Source: an uncultured Dehalococcoidia bacterium (lineage in GTDB: Bacteria > Chloroflexota > Dehalococcoidia > Lucifugimonadales > UBA3495). Taken from it: a stretch of DNA of 64,000 nucleotides. The translations under genes and the position numbers were made by a program. Under the pieces are notes generated by a model that worked only from the letters and a program-made list of their open reading frames with translations, did no database searches and was not told the origin of the DNA. The stretch covers positions 363,074-427,073 of the forward strand of contig CATOSK010000004.1 in assembly GCA_951812535.1 (NCBI GenBank), in the 5' to 3' direction. Positions 1 through 8,764 of this stretch are shown in pieces (positions within the stretch are counted from its first letter, which is position 1; the number at the start of each line of letters is the position of its first letter).

Positions 1-171
1 CTGACCTTCGCATTTCTAACCTATTGGATTGGGGCGCCTCTCGTGTCCCTGCTCTGGAACAGTCACTCGCCAAGTATCAGCAGCCTGATTCTGGCTCCAA
101 TCTTCGCCCTTGCCTTTGCGGGAGGGGCTTTCTTCTGCCTTTACTACTCTTGGCGCATCTTCTGGCACTAG
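1..171 (+). CDS. C-terminal end of a membrane protein (partial)
   Basis: An open frame runs from the window edge to a TAG at 169-171 and encodes 56 residues. They form two very hydrophobic stretches (about residues 1-20 and 29-50) separated by a short polar loop, and the protein ends in WRIFWH. This looks like the last two membrane helices of an integral membrane protein. The family cannot be named from this piece and the start lies outside the window. Confidence 0.5.
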   Translation: MTFAFLTYWIGAPLVSLLWNSHSPSISSLILAPIFALAFAGGAFFCLYYSWRIFWH

Positions 172-181
172 GGTAGGGCTG

Positions 182-550
182 GGCTCCAAGACGACGGAGC
201 ATTTCGGTGTCGACCAGATGATGGCCGACTAGGCCTACTCGACTCGCCTGAACCATGAACTGGCCCGGGAGTTGGGGTTCGACCTGTCCGTCCCGTTCAA
301 GGCCTACACGATCACCCCTCCATGTGATGGGGTCGGCGCGGACGGGGCCTGGAAGCTGTTCGACTCCGATCCGGAGCAGTTCTACCGGGAATACCACCCG
401 CGCTCCAATGTCGAGGCAACAATCACGGCCTTGAAACGGTTGATGCCCGTCGAGCTCGGGGCGAAGATATTCGGAGGGCACGTCAATGAAGTCCTGTCCA
501 AGCTGGTGGCTTACAACCTCATCGTGTCCGCGAGAAAACCTGGTGGATAA
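182..550 (+). pseudogene. Transposase C-terminal remnant (IS4/IS5-like DDE) with internal stop
   Basis: One frame from 182 to the TAA at 548-550 reads like the end of an IS4/IS5/IS1182-type DDE transposase. It has the VDQMMAD-x-AYSTRLN stretch, then YHPRSNVEATITALKR carrying the final glutamate, then HVNEVLSKLVAYNLIV. A TAG at 230-232 interrupts it and no N-terminal domain is present upstream. It is a dead scrap of an insertion sequence. The family call rests on motif resemblance only. Confidence 0.7.
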
Positions 551-831
551 ACCGCCTGGAGCTCACCGGTGAGCGGATGCCCGACATCCTGGAAGACCAC
601 AACCATCAAACCCTCAAAGCATTTTTCAACGGGCGTGACCTGCTGCGTCAGAGCCTGTGGCGATTCCCTGGGGCAAAGAATGCGCCGGGGTCATTCTCCT
701 GAGAAGAGAAGAAGCATGCCCATCTTCCGATTCCTCCAGCCGTTGAGCAGTACAGCAGCACGTGGTGTTACTGCGGAATTCAGGCCGACCTCCTGGCCAG
801 GACGGCATCCTGACTCAGGCAGGGGGAAACC
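551..831. other. No gene seen
   Basis: This stretch lies between the transposase scrap and the alpha-CTD gene. Open frames cross it on both strands but none has a ribosome site, a recognisable domain or clean boundaries. A purine-rich AGGGGGA at about 820-826 serves the downstream gene. Confidence 0.4.
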
Positions 832-1038
832 ATGTTCCAGACTCCCATCGAGAAGCTTCAACTGTCCCCCAGAACTCACAACTGCCTCAAACGGGCTCGG
901 ATCAACACGGTCCGCGATGTGCTGCAGAGGTCGGAGAAAGAACTCCTGGAGATACGGAACCTTGGCGGCCAGTCGCTGGAGGAATTGCGGGAGAAGCTGC
1001 ACGAACACGGGTTTCCGAATCCCCGGGAAGGTGCATGA
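832..1038 (+). CDS. Stand-alone RNA polymerase alpha C-terminal-domain protein
   Basis: The 68-residue product is almost entirely one alpha-CTD fold. It shows IEKLQLSPRTHNCLKRARI, then NTVRDVLQRSEKELLEIRNLG and SLEELREKL, matching the helix-hairpin-helix domain at the C-terminus of RpoA. In RpoA this domain binds UP-element DNA and activators. The N-terminal domain that dimerises and binds beta/beta-prime is absent. The ATG at 832 is preceded by AGGGGGA. The gene is monocistronic here, next to a transposase scrap. It may act as a free DNA-binding or polymerase-modulating module. That role is inferred and the fold is clear. Confidence 0.8.
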   Translation: MFQTPIEKLQLSPRTHNCLKRARINTVRDVLQRSEKELLEIRNLGGQSLEELREKLHEHGFPNPREGA

Positions 1039-1173
1039 AGATCGCCGACCGAAAGGGCGTCCCCACCATAGTCATTCAGGCCGCGGGCGTTGGGGATATC
1101 CCCCAGCACCCGCACGTCACCGGCAACGTTCCGTTCAACCCACTGAAGTCCCCAAGCCTTGAACAGGAGAATA

Positions 1174-2205
1174 ATGAAGAACCCTCTTGGACCAACTGTC
1201 GTCTTCCTCCTGGCTTCCCTGATTCTGACCGCCCTGGTGGCCTGTGAGGCTCCTGAACCCACACGGCCAGCACCGCCCCCGCCGATGGCTCCACCTTCGT
1301 CAGGGCCAACCGCCGCAACAGCTATCCCCGAGAGGATCACGCCGATGTCGCTTCCGCCCGCCTCCACTCCCACAGCCGCTCCCTCATCCACCGGTTCCAA
1401 ATCCCACCCCGCCATGCTGCTGAACGGCCTCCCCACCGACCGGTCGGAGGTCTGGTTCGTGGAGTTCGCGAAAGTGTCTCAACGGCCAAGCCAACGAAAT
1501 CACTGGGAGGAGGACCTGGAGTTGCTGGTCCGCGCGACCAACGGCATCCTCGACCAGGTCCTGGTCGAGTCGGCGGGAATCACCAATGCGGCTTTCAGCA
1601 TCAACAGAGGAAGGGAGGGGGCGGCGATTCTTCAAGGAGATTTCAGCGCCTTCCCGGAAGTCCTCGGGAAGGCCGCCGAGGTGGGCGGGGCGGCTCTTCA
1701 CACCCACCGGGGACTGGAGCTGTTCGTGGTCACGGACCACTCCGACCTGTACCTGGCGGTGCCGGACTCCGGCACGTTGCTGCTGGCCCAGGGGGACGGA
1801 GCGTTGCCCCGCCGGTTGTTTGAAGAGATGGTTGACCGGGGACAGGATGGCGGCGAGCTCGACGAGTCCCTGGCCCGCCTCCTGGCGCACACGGGTCCCA
1901 TCGATTTCCTGGTCGCCCAGTTCTCGGAAACCGGGAACTCCATTCTGGGTCTACCGGGTTCCATGTACGTCGCCGGCGCCGGAAGGATGAATGAGGGCGA
2001 CACGTCCACCCTGCATTTCCATTGGGAGTTCGACAGCCTGGCTCAGGCGCCGGAGGCGGAGTCCCTGATGACCGGACAGCACCTCAACGGCTACAACAGT
2101 GGAGAGGACCATCCCGTCACCGATGTCCGGCGGGACGGTACCACCGTCACCGCTCAGGCGGCGGTGCCCGACATCGACGTGGTGGGACTTCTCCTCGGGA
2201 ACTGA
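1174..2205 (+). CDS. Proline-rich-linker lipoprotein, family unknown
   Basis: The 343-residue product starts at the ATG at 1174, chosen because CAGGAG lies just upstream and a lipoprotein signal follows (hydrophobic core, then LTALVAC with the lipidated Cys near residue 24). A Pro/Thr/Ala-rich linker runs to about residue 70, followed by a mixed alpha/beta body with no recognised domain. The linker and overall plan resemble the lipoproteins at 20875 and 29839, so the window probably holds a small paralogous family. It should be anchored outside the membrane. Function unknown. Confidence 0.8.
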   Translation: MKNPLGPTVVFLLASLILTALVACEAPEPTRPAPPPPMAPPSSGPTAATAIPERITPMSLPPASTPTAAPSSTGSKSHPAMLLNGLPTDRSEVWFVEFAKVSQRPSQRNHWEEDLELLVRATNGILDQVLVESAGITNAAFSINRGREGAAILQGDFSAFPEVLGKAAEVGGAALHTHRGLELFVVTDHSDLYLAVPDSGTLLLAQGDGALPRRLFEEMVDRGQDGGELDESLARLLAHTGPIDFLVAQFSETGNSILGLPGSMYVAGAGRMNEGDTSTLHFHWEFDSLAQAPEAESLMTGQHLNGYNSGEDHPVTDVRRDGTTVTAQAAVPDIDVVGLLLGN

Positions 2206-2341
2206 GGGGATTCTGAACTTGTGCGCGAATGGAGGTCCAACCCGGAAGTCCTTCCGCAACCGGCAAGCCAGGTCCGCCGGGAAACTCGCACACGCGCAGG
2301 ACTGGGCAGGGGACGCCAGCCATTGGGCGAGGGCGAGCTTC

Positions 2342-4060
2342 CTATCCCCGGCCCGGCCCATCTTCAGGAGATGTTCCCTGGGAGGATGGTTGCCCCTCAG
2401 TCCCCTCCGCCGCCGGAGCTTCGTCGGAACCCGCGTCACCCCGGGAATCGGGAGACCCGTCGCCGGAGGGACTGACATCCCCTCGTCTCCGCCAGCGCCG
2501 CCGCAGCCGGAGCAACCCGTAGCCGATGCCGCCCAGCGCCAGCCAGACCGGCGTGAAGATCCCCACCCAGATCAACAGAGTTCCCACCGCCAGGACCACC
2601 CCCGACAGCGCCCGGGTCGCCGTCTTGGCGGTGTTGCCCGCGCTCCAACCGGCGATCACCAGGCCCTGGGATTCCGTTACGCGCACATCGAAAGAGCTGG
2701 AGCCCTCCACCGGACCCGCATCGCTCTGGGCCGTGACCGTCAGCGTGGCGGTGTAGGGACGGGGCCGATAGTCCACGTAGGTGTGGGTGGCCGTTGCGTT
2801 GGTCTCCCCATCCCGCGGATTTCCCGTCACCGCCGGGGACCCGTCGCCGAAGCTCCAGCGGTACTGGAGGTCCCACAGGCCCTCGGGGCGGGTGAAGGAA
2901 CCGGCATACTCCTCCTCCTGTCCCTCCTCCACGGTACGGCTTTCTCCGGCGAACACCGACAGGGAGGGCACCTCGGTCACCGTGGCGATGAGGGTGTCGG
3001 CACCCTCGACCAGCCCGCCGGTGCCGCTGCCGGCGATCTCCAGCTGCACGATGTAGGGTGAGTCCAGGTCGTCGCCGTAGATGTGGTTCACCGTGGCGGT
3101 GACCCGCTGGCCAGGTTGGGTGGTCGGGGCAGTCCCGGTGCCGGTGATAGGCTGGGAGCCGTCCCCGAAGTCCCAGGTGAAGGTGAAGTCCTCCATGTCC
3201 TCCGGAGGCGTGAAGTGGGCGCGGAACCGGGCCACCTGTCCCGCGCTGAAGGTCCGGTCCTCCCCCGCATCGACGCTCATGCCCACCGGCGCCAGCCTCA
3301 GGTCAACGTTGATCAGGGAGAACGCCGACGTCTGCTCCAGGAACTTGATCCTTCCCAGGAGCACCTCGATCTCGGCCTGGACCTCCACCAGTTCCCGCCG
3401 GACGTCCAGGGCCTCCTCGACGGTGGCCGCCCTCTGGATCAGCTGGAGCAAGGAAGCTTCGGTGGCCCGGAGGGTCTTGAGCAGGGACTGGCTGTCCACG
3501 TACTCATCCGTCACGTCCTCACTGGTGGAGGACTCGGAGACCACCTCCACGGCCAGTCCCCTCAGGCGCAGCACCGCATCGTCCAGCCGCTGGGCCGGAA
3601 CCCGCACCGACACAAAGCCGTGGTGACGGGAGGAACGGTCCGTACCGACAACCCAGCCGCCCAGCTCCTGGGCCACCAGGGACACCTGGTCCACTGCCCG
3701 AGCCACGTCCGATGCCACGAGGGACATGCGCACGGTCCGGACGATGATCCGGTCCTGGGAGGATACCGAGGCCTGGACCTGCTCCATGAAAGGCACCTGA
3801 CCGCCGTCGTATCCCAGAAGTCTGCCGTCGCCCCCCATCAACCTGTCCATTTCGACAGGTGCTTCCATCGCCTGCGGTGCTGCGGTGGGAGCCGGAGCCG
3901 CCGCGGCGGGCTGGGCCGGCATGGCCTCCATCTCCATGCTCGCCGCAGAAGAGTCCATGGTTGCTTCCCTGAATTCAGTCGCCTGGTCGGCGGCGCTCCC
4001 GCAGGCGGAAAACAGGGCGGGAACGACTGCCAGCAGCAAGAGCCAACTCCATCTAATCAT
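2342..4060 (-). CDS. DUF4349 lipoprotein with two PKD-like domains
   Basis: 572 residues. The ATG at 4060 is preferred over an upstream GTG because it puts the lipobox (ALFSAC) at about residue 20. A DUF4349 domain follows (about residues 100-265, with the coiled region ATVEEALDVRRELVEVQAEIEVL). Two PKD-like beta domains come next with WDFGDGS and WSFGDGS motifs, then a membrane segment near residue 490 and an acidic, disordered tail. DUF4349 proteins are cell-envelope lipoproteins of unknown function. The C-terminal transmembrane helix is typical of the family, while the inserted PKD pair is less usual. It is convergent with the lipoprotein gene ending at 2205. Confidence 0.85.
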   Translation of the reverse strand: MIRWSWLLLLAVVPALFSACGSAADQATEFREATMDSSAASMEMEAMPAQPAAAAPAPTAAPQAMEAPVEMDRLMGGDGRLLGYDGGQVPFMEQVQASVSSQDRIIVRTVRMSLVASDVARAVDQVSLVAQELGGWVVGTDRSSRHHGFVSVRVPAQRLDDAVLRLRGLAVEVVSESSTSEDVTDEYVDSQSLLKTLRATEASLLQLIQRAATVEEALDVRRELVEVQAEIEVLLGRIKFLEQTSAFSLINVDLRLAPVGMSVDAGEDRTFSAGQVARFRAHFTPPEDMEDFTFTWDFGDGSQPITGTGTAPTTQPGQRVTATVNHIYGDDLDSPYIVQLEIAGSGTGGLVEGADTLIATVTEVPSLSVFAGESRTVEEGQEEEYAGSFTRPEGLWDLQYRWSFGDGSPAVTGNPRDGETNATATHTYVDYRPRPYTATLTVTAQSDAGPVEGSSSFDVRVTESQGLVIAGWSAGNTAKTATRALSGVVLAVGTLLIWVGIFTPVWLALGGIGYGLLRLRRRWRRRGDVSPSGDGSPDSRGDAGSDEAPAAEGTEGQPSSQGTSPEDGPGRG

Positions 4061-4135
4061 GGGGAGAACATACGCCCCCCACACGGGAAGGGCAAGGAAG
4101 TTGGTCGCGCCTGACGAGGCTGCAATTCAGGCGGT

Positions 4136-4456
4136 TTAATACCCGCCACGGTTTTTCATTCCGTCCCTTCCGCGGTCATCCTCGAGAGCATCAAATTCGG
4201 GACGCTGTGTTTCAGAGCGCTCTTCCAGTCTGTTAAGGCGTTCATTGACCTCGAGTTTGTTGAAGCCCTTCAGGTGTTCTCACCGTTCCGCAGCAAGCGC
4301 GGAGTCCAGACGTTCCAACTCGGAGCAGGCTTCGTGGAGGGAAGAGATCCTCAGGGAATTGGAAGCGGCTATCAGTTTTTCGAGTCCCGTCATGGAGGAG
4401 ACCGCACTCTCAAGGACCGGCACCTGCGTCCCCATCTCATCGGCATGCGTTGACAT
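4136..4456 (-). pseudogene. Small charged coiled-coil protein interrupted by in-frame UGA
   Basis: Reading the minus strand from an ATG at 4456 to a TAA at 4136-4138 gives 106 codons that look like one helical protein. The first half contains LEKLIAASNSLR and LHEACSELERLDSAL; the second contains FNKLEVNERLNRLEERSE. A single TGA at 4280-4282 falls between them, where CGA (Arg) would fit. G-rich sequence (GGGGGG) lies before the start. The sense of the coding pattern on both sides suggests a recent nonsense mutation or readthrough. No known family is recognised. Confidence 0.45.
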
Positions 4457-4606
4457 ATTCCCCCCAGTGGGACAAGTCAGCCGGAATAACCCACGACAAG
4501 CTCAGAACAACCAAATGGGAACCGGTATCCCCATGCCAACGGGAGGCCCGAACCCCAACCATGGCCAAGGAAACCGAAGTTGGCGTTGGGTCCACGGCGG
4601 AACTTT

Positions 4607-5629
4607 CTACCGGATGCGGTAGGACACCTGCAATCCCACGGAAACCTCCACCTCCGGTTCGGAATCGAAGGGAAGCAACACGCCATACCTGGGGTCGTTC
4701 TGTGCGGTGCAGGGGTTGAGGTCCGCGCCTGGAACAACATATGGCACATTCTGCAGTTGGTATTCCAGTGCGCCTGTAACTTCGCCCAGTTCCAGCCCCA
4801 GAGCGTCAGCCAGGTCATCGGCGGCTTCTCCGGTGCCAGGCACCGCTTCCCGCCGCGCCAGGGAAATGGCCCGGACGCAATTCTCCTCGGACAGACCGAA
4901 CCTCACGCCAAAGGATTCGGACCGTCGCACCACCTCCTCTACCGCATCCACTATGGCGTCGCCTGTACTTGCGATCTGGTCGATCTCCACCTCGACGAGG
5001 ATGGTGGAGGGTTCGTACCGCCTCCGGTGGTCGAACTCGACCGCTTCTTCGTTCAAGCCAATCGCGACCAGGTTCGCCACAATTTCCTGGCGGTCTTCCA
5101 AGGAAAGCGGCTGGGGCCCGGAAGGGCCATAGGCCATTTCCGGAAACACCACCACGTAAGCCTCATCCGGAGCGACGGTAACCGTGCCGATGGCGGAAAC
5201 CGTCAGGCTGCCCTCCATTGCCATCGTCTGGGGTAGCGGTGACAGCCTCACCCCGCCGATGTTGCCCGCCCCGAGTCTGGACGGCGCGGGCGCTGAATGG
5301 GAACCCAATACCACCAACGATTCATTTTCCCCGCCCGTTCCCGCCTCCAACCTATGTGCAGCGGGGGGCGTGGCGGCCTCCGTGGAAATAGCCGTAGGCA
5401 TTGGATGGGTGCCCTGGGGTCCTTCTTGGCCGGGGTCCCTGGTGGTCACTTCCGTGGAAACAGCCGTAGGCATTGGATTCACGGTCTCCGTAACCGGCGC
5501 CGCGGTGGCTGTGGTTACATCAGCGCCGGAATGCGCGACTGGCTCGGGCTCTGACACTTCTTGGCTGCAAGCCAGCGAAACAGCCGCCGCGACCAACACC
5601 AGCAGGCACAACAGATTAAACGCTTTCAT
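4607..5629 (-). CDS. SIMPL-domain (DUF541) lipoprotein
   Basis: 340 residues. The ATG at 5629 has AAGGAG seven bases upstream, and a signal peptide with lipobox VSLAC follows. A Thr/Pro-rich linker contains a repeated PMPTA(V/I)STE motif. The SIMPL domain starts at about residue 140 with LTVSAIGTVTVAPDEA, the usual opening of this family, and ends with the two-strand core. SIMPL/DUF541 proteins (YggE-like) are periplasmic or surface proteins, often linked to oxidative stress, with no settled biochemical activity. Confidence 0.85.
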   Translation of the reverse strand: MKAFNLLCLLVLVAAAVSLACSQEVSEPEPVAHSGADVTTATAAPVTETVNPMPTAVSTEVTTRDPGQEGPQGTHPMPTAISTEAATPPAAHRLEAGTGGENESLVVLGSHSAPAPSRLGAGNIGGVRLSPLPQTMAMEGSLTVSAIGTVTVAPDEAYVVVFPEMAYGPSGPQPLSLEDRQEIVANLVAIGLNEEAVEFDHRRRYEPSTILVEVEIDQIASTGDAIVDAVEEVVRRSESFGVRFGLSEENCVRAISLARREAVPGTGEAADDLADALGLELGEVTGALEYQLQNVPYVVPGADLNPCTAQNDPRYGVLLPFDSEPEVEVSVGLQVSYRIR

Positions 5630-5873
5630 TACTACTCCTTTACTCCGATTAGACGATGGCAAAGCCCTTCAGGTACACCTGTCAACCGAAGGTGCTGGTC
5701 GCCCAAACTGAAGGTGAAAAGCGCTTATCGGGGAAGCCAATCAACTGCACAGGACGCTTGCCAAGTACAGTGTACAGTGAAAGAGTCTCATCGTAGCGCC
5801 AAATCCAATCGGCAGAACCCAACAAATGTTGATTCCACCCTGGCTTCAGGTTGGACGGCGGAGTTGGCCCATG

Positions 5874-6022
5874 CCTGGCGGAGCGGAATGTGGCGCTGGC
5901 GGCCCTGGCCAACCGGAGTCGCCCTTGCCCGGTCTTCTTCGCCTCCGCCAGCGTCATGTAAACGCCCCTTCACGTGACTGTTACACTCCTGGCCCTTCCA
6001 CATTGCGGCAGCCCGTCACATT
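5874..6022. repeat. Dispersed ~150-bp repeat, copy A
   Basis: This segment matches 31556-31701 over its whole length at roughly three bases in four, with shared blocks ATGTGGCGCTG, AAACGCCCCTT, ACGTGACTGT and GCAGCCCGTCACAT (GCCAGCCCGTCACAT in copy B). Copy B lies directly upstream of a serine-recombinase start. Copy A lies about 400 bp upstream of an intact recombinase, with an IS21 scrap between. It may be the former flank or recombination site of a recombinase-bearing element. Confidence 0.6.
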
Positions 6023-6036
6023 GAGGTGGACCCGCG

Positions 6037-6180
6037 TCAGTAGTACTGGCTGAAGACCTCGAGAAGCCGTTCCGCCCCGCTGGGAGACAGAGGGACGAAG
6101 CCCATCTCGTCGATGATCAGCAGCCCGAGGCGGGAAAGCCGCGTCTGCAGGGTGAGCAGCCGTCTTTCGTCTCGGGTCCC
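6037..6180 (-). pseudogene. istB scrap (IS21-family ATPase helper)
   Basis: The minus strand encodes LTLQTRLSRLGLLIIDEMGF followed by VPLSPSGAERLLEVFSQYY and a stop at 6037. This is the Walker B region of IstB-type ATPases (typical form LLILDELGFVPL). The Walker A half and the C-terminal third are missing. It is unlike the two larger IS21 copies in this window, so it comes from a different IS21 lineage. Confidence 0.7.
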
Positions 6181-6416
6181 AGCGGTCCGCTTTGCCCCGG
6201 TTTCACCGGCGCGGCGCCCCAGCGCGGTCACCCAGCCGGTGAACTTCGCCACCATAGCTCTGCCGGACCACAGGGCCAGCCCCATGGTCACGGACTCGAA
6301 GCCGGCCATGGCTGGAAATGCCCGCCATTTGTGCCTGAGTGGATGGCTGGAAAACCTGGTTTATTTCTGCCCGGCAGGACAGTATACTTTTGCCCATTCC
6401 AGCCAGGGGCAGCGGG

Positions 6417-6977
6417 ATGACGCTCTACGGTTACGCCAGGGTCTCGGTGAGAGAGCCGGAGGACAAGAACCTGGACCTGCAGGTGGAGCGGCTGGTCCGT
6501 GCCGGCTGCTCCCTGGGCAACATCAGGGCCGAGGAAGCCAGCGGGGCCAGGAACGACCGTGGCGGCCTCCTGGAGCTGCTGGACCTGGTTGTCGAGGGAG
6601 ACACCCTGGTGGTCACCCACATCGACCGGCGCTCCCGGGGGCTGACCTATGGGCTCAAGGTCATTGAGGACCTGCATCACAGGGGAGTGGAATTCCGGTC
6701 CCTGGCGGAAGACTTCGACACGGCCACGGCCACCGGCAAGCTCCAGCTCACGATGGTGCTGGCCTTCAGCGAGTGGTGGCGGAACTCCATAAAGGAGAGA
6801 TCGGTGGCGGGGCAGGCGAAGGCGCGGGCCGAGGGGCGGTTCCCCGGGCGGAGGCCGAGCCTGACCGAGCAGCAGCGGGAGTACATCCGGGCCGAACGAT
6901 CCAAGGGAGTGAGCCAGCGGGACTTGGCCAAACGCCTGGAGGTCAGCCGCTGGACCATCCAGCAGGCGGACCGGTAG
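6417..6977 (+). CDS. Serine recombinase / resolvase
   Basis: 186 residues, small-serine-recombinase size. The start at 6417 gives MTLYGYARVSVREPED, with the catalytic Ser at residue 10, followed by the dimer-interface region and HIDRRSRG (the KLDRLSRS-type motif). A long E-helix region and a C-terminal helix-turn-helix (about residues 145-183, GVSQRDLAKRLEVSRWTI) complete the protein. Such enzymes resolve cointegrates or invert and excise DNA. The upstream frame extends 26 codons but lacks support. It opens a run of small genes and could mobilise or maintain them. Confidence 0.9.
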   Translation: MTLYGYARVSVREPEDKNLDLQVERLVRAGCSLGNIRAEEASGARNDRGGLLELLDLVVEGDTLVVTHIDRRSRGLTYGLKVIEDLHHRGVEFRSLAEDFDTATATGKLQLTMVLAFSEWWRNSIKERSVAGQAKARAEGRFPGRRPSLTEQQREYIRAERSKGVSQRDLAKRLEVSRWTIQQADR

Positions 6978-7018
6978 CGGTTGGGTAGCGGCGCTGTAGC
7001 TGGAGGATTCGGGTAGGG

Positions 7019-7252
7019 ATGCTGGAACGCCACCTTTTCACCGCCATGCTGGCCGGCACGGCCTTGGTCGCCCTTGCCATGGCGTTCCGGCTGGGGAGGG
7101 GCCTGTGGGACATCCACTGGGTCCTGCGCAGCGAGGGCGAGGAAGTGGCAGTCGCCCTCATGGCGGTCCTGTTTCTGGGTTTCCTGTTTCTGGGGATGAC
7201 CGCCGTCGCCCTGGTGGCCGTCTGGCTCCTAATGGGACGGCGGGACCGTTAG
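7019..7252 (+). CDS. Small two-helix membrane protein
   Basis: 77 residues with two long hydrophobic segments (about residues 7-24 and 44-72) separated by a charged loop, ending in GRRDR. The ATG at 7019 is preceded by GGAGGATT at a slightly long spacing. No family is recognised. It sits 41 bp after the recombinase on the same strand. Confidence 0.5.
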   Translation: MLERHLFTAMLAGTALVALAMAFRLGRGLWDIHWVLRSEGEEVAVALMAVLFLGFLFLGMTAVALVAVWLLMGRRDR

Positions 7253-7256
7253 GCAA

Positions 7257-7586
7257 GTGCGACCGTCCGCGTTGACGGCCGAGCTGGACTGGCCCAGAAT
7301 CCGACCAGAGAATGCCCCGCCGGTGAGCGCGGCGGGGCATGATCGCACCGCAGGAGAGTCTTCCGGTGCTATGGCCGAGTCTACCCCGGCGCGGGGCACG
7401 GGGACAATCCCGCTGCACTGCTGCGGCATGACGGCGTGGGTGGTGGGCCAGGAGCGGGAGGTGGATCTGGCGGGGCGGATGAAGGACGCCGGAGCGTTGA
7501 GGGGGAAGATCGCCGAGCTCCTTGAGGTCAACGAGAAGACGGTGCGGTTACGCCATCCAAACCAGGGGACCGGAGGGGGAACATGA
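7257..7586 (+). CDS. Small putative helix-turn-helix protein
   Basis: The frame runs from GTG 7257 to a TGA that overlaps the next start as ATGA (7583-7586), which favours real, coupled translation. The C-terminal part contains LRGKIAELLEVNEKTVRLRH, which resembles an HTH recognition unit. The N-terminal half is compositionally weak, so the true start may be the ATG near 7428. A DNA-binding role is inferred. Confidence 0.45.
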   Translation: MRPSALTAELDWPRIRPENAPPVSAAGHDRTAGESSGAMAESTPARGTGTIPLHCCGMTAWVVGQEREVDLAGRMKDAGALRGKIAELLEVNEKTVRLRHPNQGTGGGT

Positions 7587-7894
7587 CCAACCGCAACCTG
7601 CTGCTGGGCCGCTCCAAGCCCAGCGAGAGGCTTACCAGGGAGGAGGTCGCCGCTCTTGACCAGGCGGCCGTACCGGAGCCGAAACCTCAGCCTGCCTCGA
7701 AGCCGGAAAAGCTGCCTGGGAAGAAGGGCGGCGGCCAGCAGCGGACGGTCCGCCGGAACATGCTGAAGTTCCGCTGGAGCGTCGAGTGCCCCGGCTGTGG
7801 CTTCAAGGTCACCGGCGAGGGCCAGCCCAGGCCCGGGGAGCGGCTGGCGCGGTGCGGCCGCTGCAAGGTGGTCCTGGTTCTGGGCGGCGGGTAA
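7583..7894 (+). CDS. Small zinc-ribbon protein
   Basis: 103 residues. A basic, proline-rich N-terminal half is followed by a treble-clef or zinc-ribbon-like pair of knuckles, CPGCGF and CGRC, spaced about 25 residues apart. It overlaps the preceding gene by four bases (ATGA). Four cysteines in CxxC pairs indicate Zn binding, probably with nucleic acid. No named family is recognised. Confidence 0.6.
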   Translation: MTNRNLLLGRSKPSERLTREEVAALDQAAVPEPKPQPASKPEKLPGKKGGGQQRTVRRNMLKFRWSVECPGCGFKVTGEGQPRPGERLARCGRCKVVLVLGGG

Positions 7895-7960
7895 TGATTC
7901 GCGTAACAATCCTTCCGTAAACCCACCGTGGCCGCGGCCACGGTCGATCAAGAGGAAGCT

Positions 7961-8128
7961 ATGACAGAGATGGAAATGCTGAAGGAGCTCCGGAACGTGG
8001 TCGCCTCGATCGCTGGCCAGGCCGGCGGGAACAGGGAGAAGGTGAAGGCGGGGATCCGACAGGAGCTTGTCGACGCGGTCAGGGAGAAGTTCGGCCTCGG
8101 GACCTGGCCGGGCTCCCAGCTTACGTAA
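7961..8128 (+). CDS. 55-residue small protein, paralog 1
   Basis: The ATG at 7961 follows AGAGGAAG. The product begins MTEMEMLKELRNVVASIAGQ and ends in FGLGTWPGSQLT. It is predicted to be mostly helical. A second gene at 9050-9217 encodes a protein of the same length with the same order of residues and about two thirds identity. Conservation of length and reading frame with many synonymous changes shows both are genuine genes. Function unknown. The pair flanks a lipoprotein gene. Confidence 0.75.
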   Translation: MTEMEMLKELRNVVASIAGQAGGNREKVKAGIRQELVDAVREKFGLGTWPGSQLT

Positions 8129-8148
8129 CAGGGGTTAAGCGAATCAAG

Positions 8149-8670
8149 ATGAAGTTGATCGCTCTGGCCATGGTAGGCGTCCTGATGGTGGTTACTGTCG
8201 CGTGTGGCGGAGAAAAGCCAACCCCGCCGCAGCCCCAGTCGGCACCGGCCAGTCGCCACCTGCAGGAGGGCGCGGGAGGTCGCCAGCGGATGAACCAGGA
8301 CGAGATTACCGATCTGAAGAGACAATTTGCCGAGCAGGCCAGTTGGGGCTTCGTCAGCAGGTACGGACGCACCGGAAGAATCCTGTCAGTCAGGGCCGAC
8401 GACCAAACCTTGGAAATCGCCACTCCAAGGGGCACCCTGCACGCCAAGGTTGGGGCTGCTACGAACATCCACCTGACCACGAATGACGGCTTTAGGGCGC
8501 TCACCTTCGAAGACCTCACCCCAGGTACACTGGTCACAGTCGACGGCGCGACCGGAACCAAAGAAAACTCCGATGCAGGAGACATTGAGGTGGTGCCTGA
8601 AGGCGAAGGCGGATTCGATATCACACCGGCAGTCGGCTCCGGCCCCAGTCTCATGCCGGTATTCCCCTAG
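8149..8670 (+). CDS. Lipoprotein with DUF5666-like beta domain
   Basis: 173 residues. The signal peptide ends in VVTVACGG (Cys about residue 19). The mature part has a helical stretch, then GRILSVRADDQTLEIATPRG and LTFEDLTPGTLVTVDGA, resembling the beta-barrel DUF5666 fold. A close paralog without the signal peptide is at 19572-20018. The gene lies 20 bp after paralog 1 of the 55-residue protein, probably in the same transcript. Confidence 0.75.
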   Translation: MKLIALAMVGVLMVVTVACGGEKPTPPQPQSAPASRHLQEGAGGRQRMNQDEITDLKRQFAEQASWGFVSRYGRTGRILSVRADDQTLEIATPRGTLHAKVGAATNIHLTTNDGFRALTFEDLTPGTLVTVDGATGTKENSDAGDIEVVPEGEGGFDITPAVGSGPSLMPVFP

Positions 8671-8764
8671 TTCACTGATCTCCGGCAGCACCCGCCAGAA
8701 ATCAAGAAGTTCTGCGATAGGTTTCGGCGGTCGGTTGTGAGAGCAGGGTCATAGCAGAGAGGAA

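Noticed and set aside
4245-4622. A 125-codon plus-strand open frame
   Set aside because: It overlaps the SIMPL gene end and the better minus-strand coiled-coil frame (4136-4456) and lacks a start signal.
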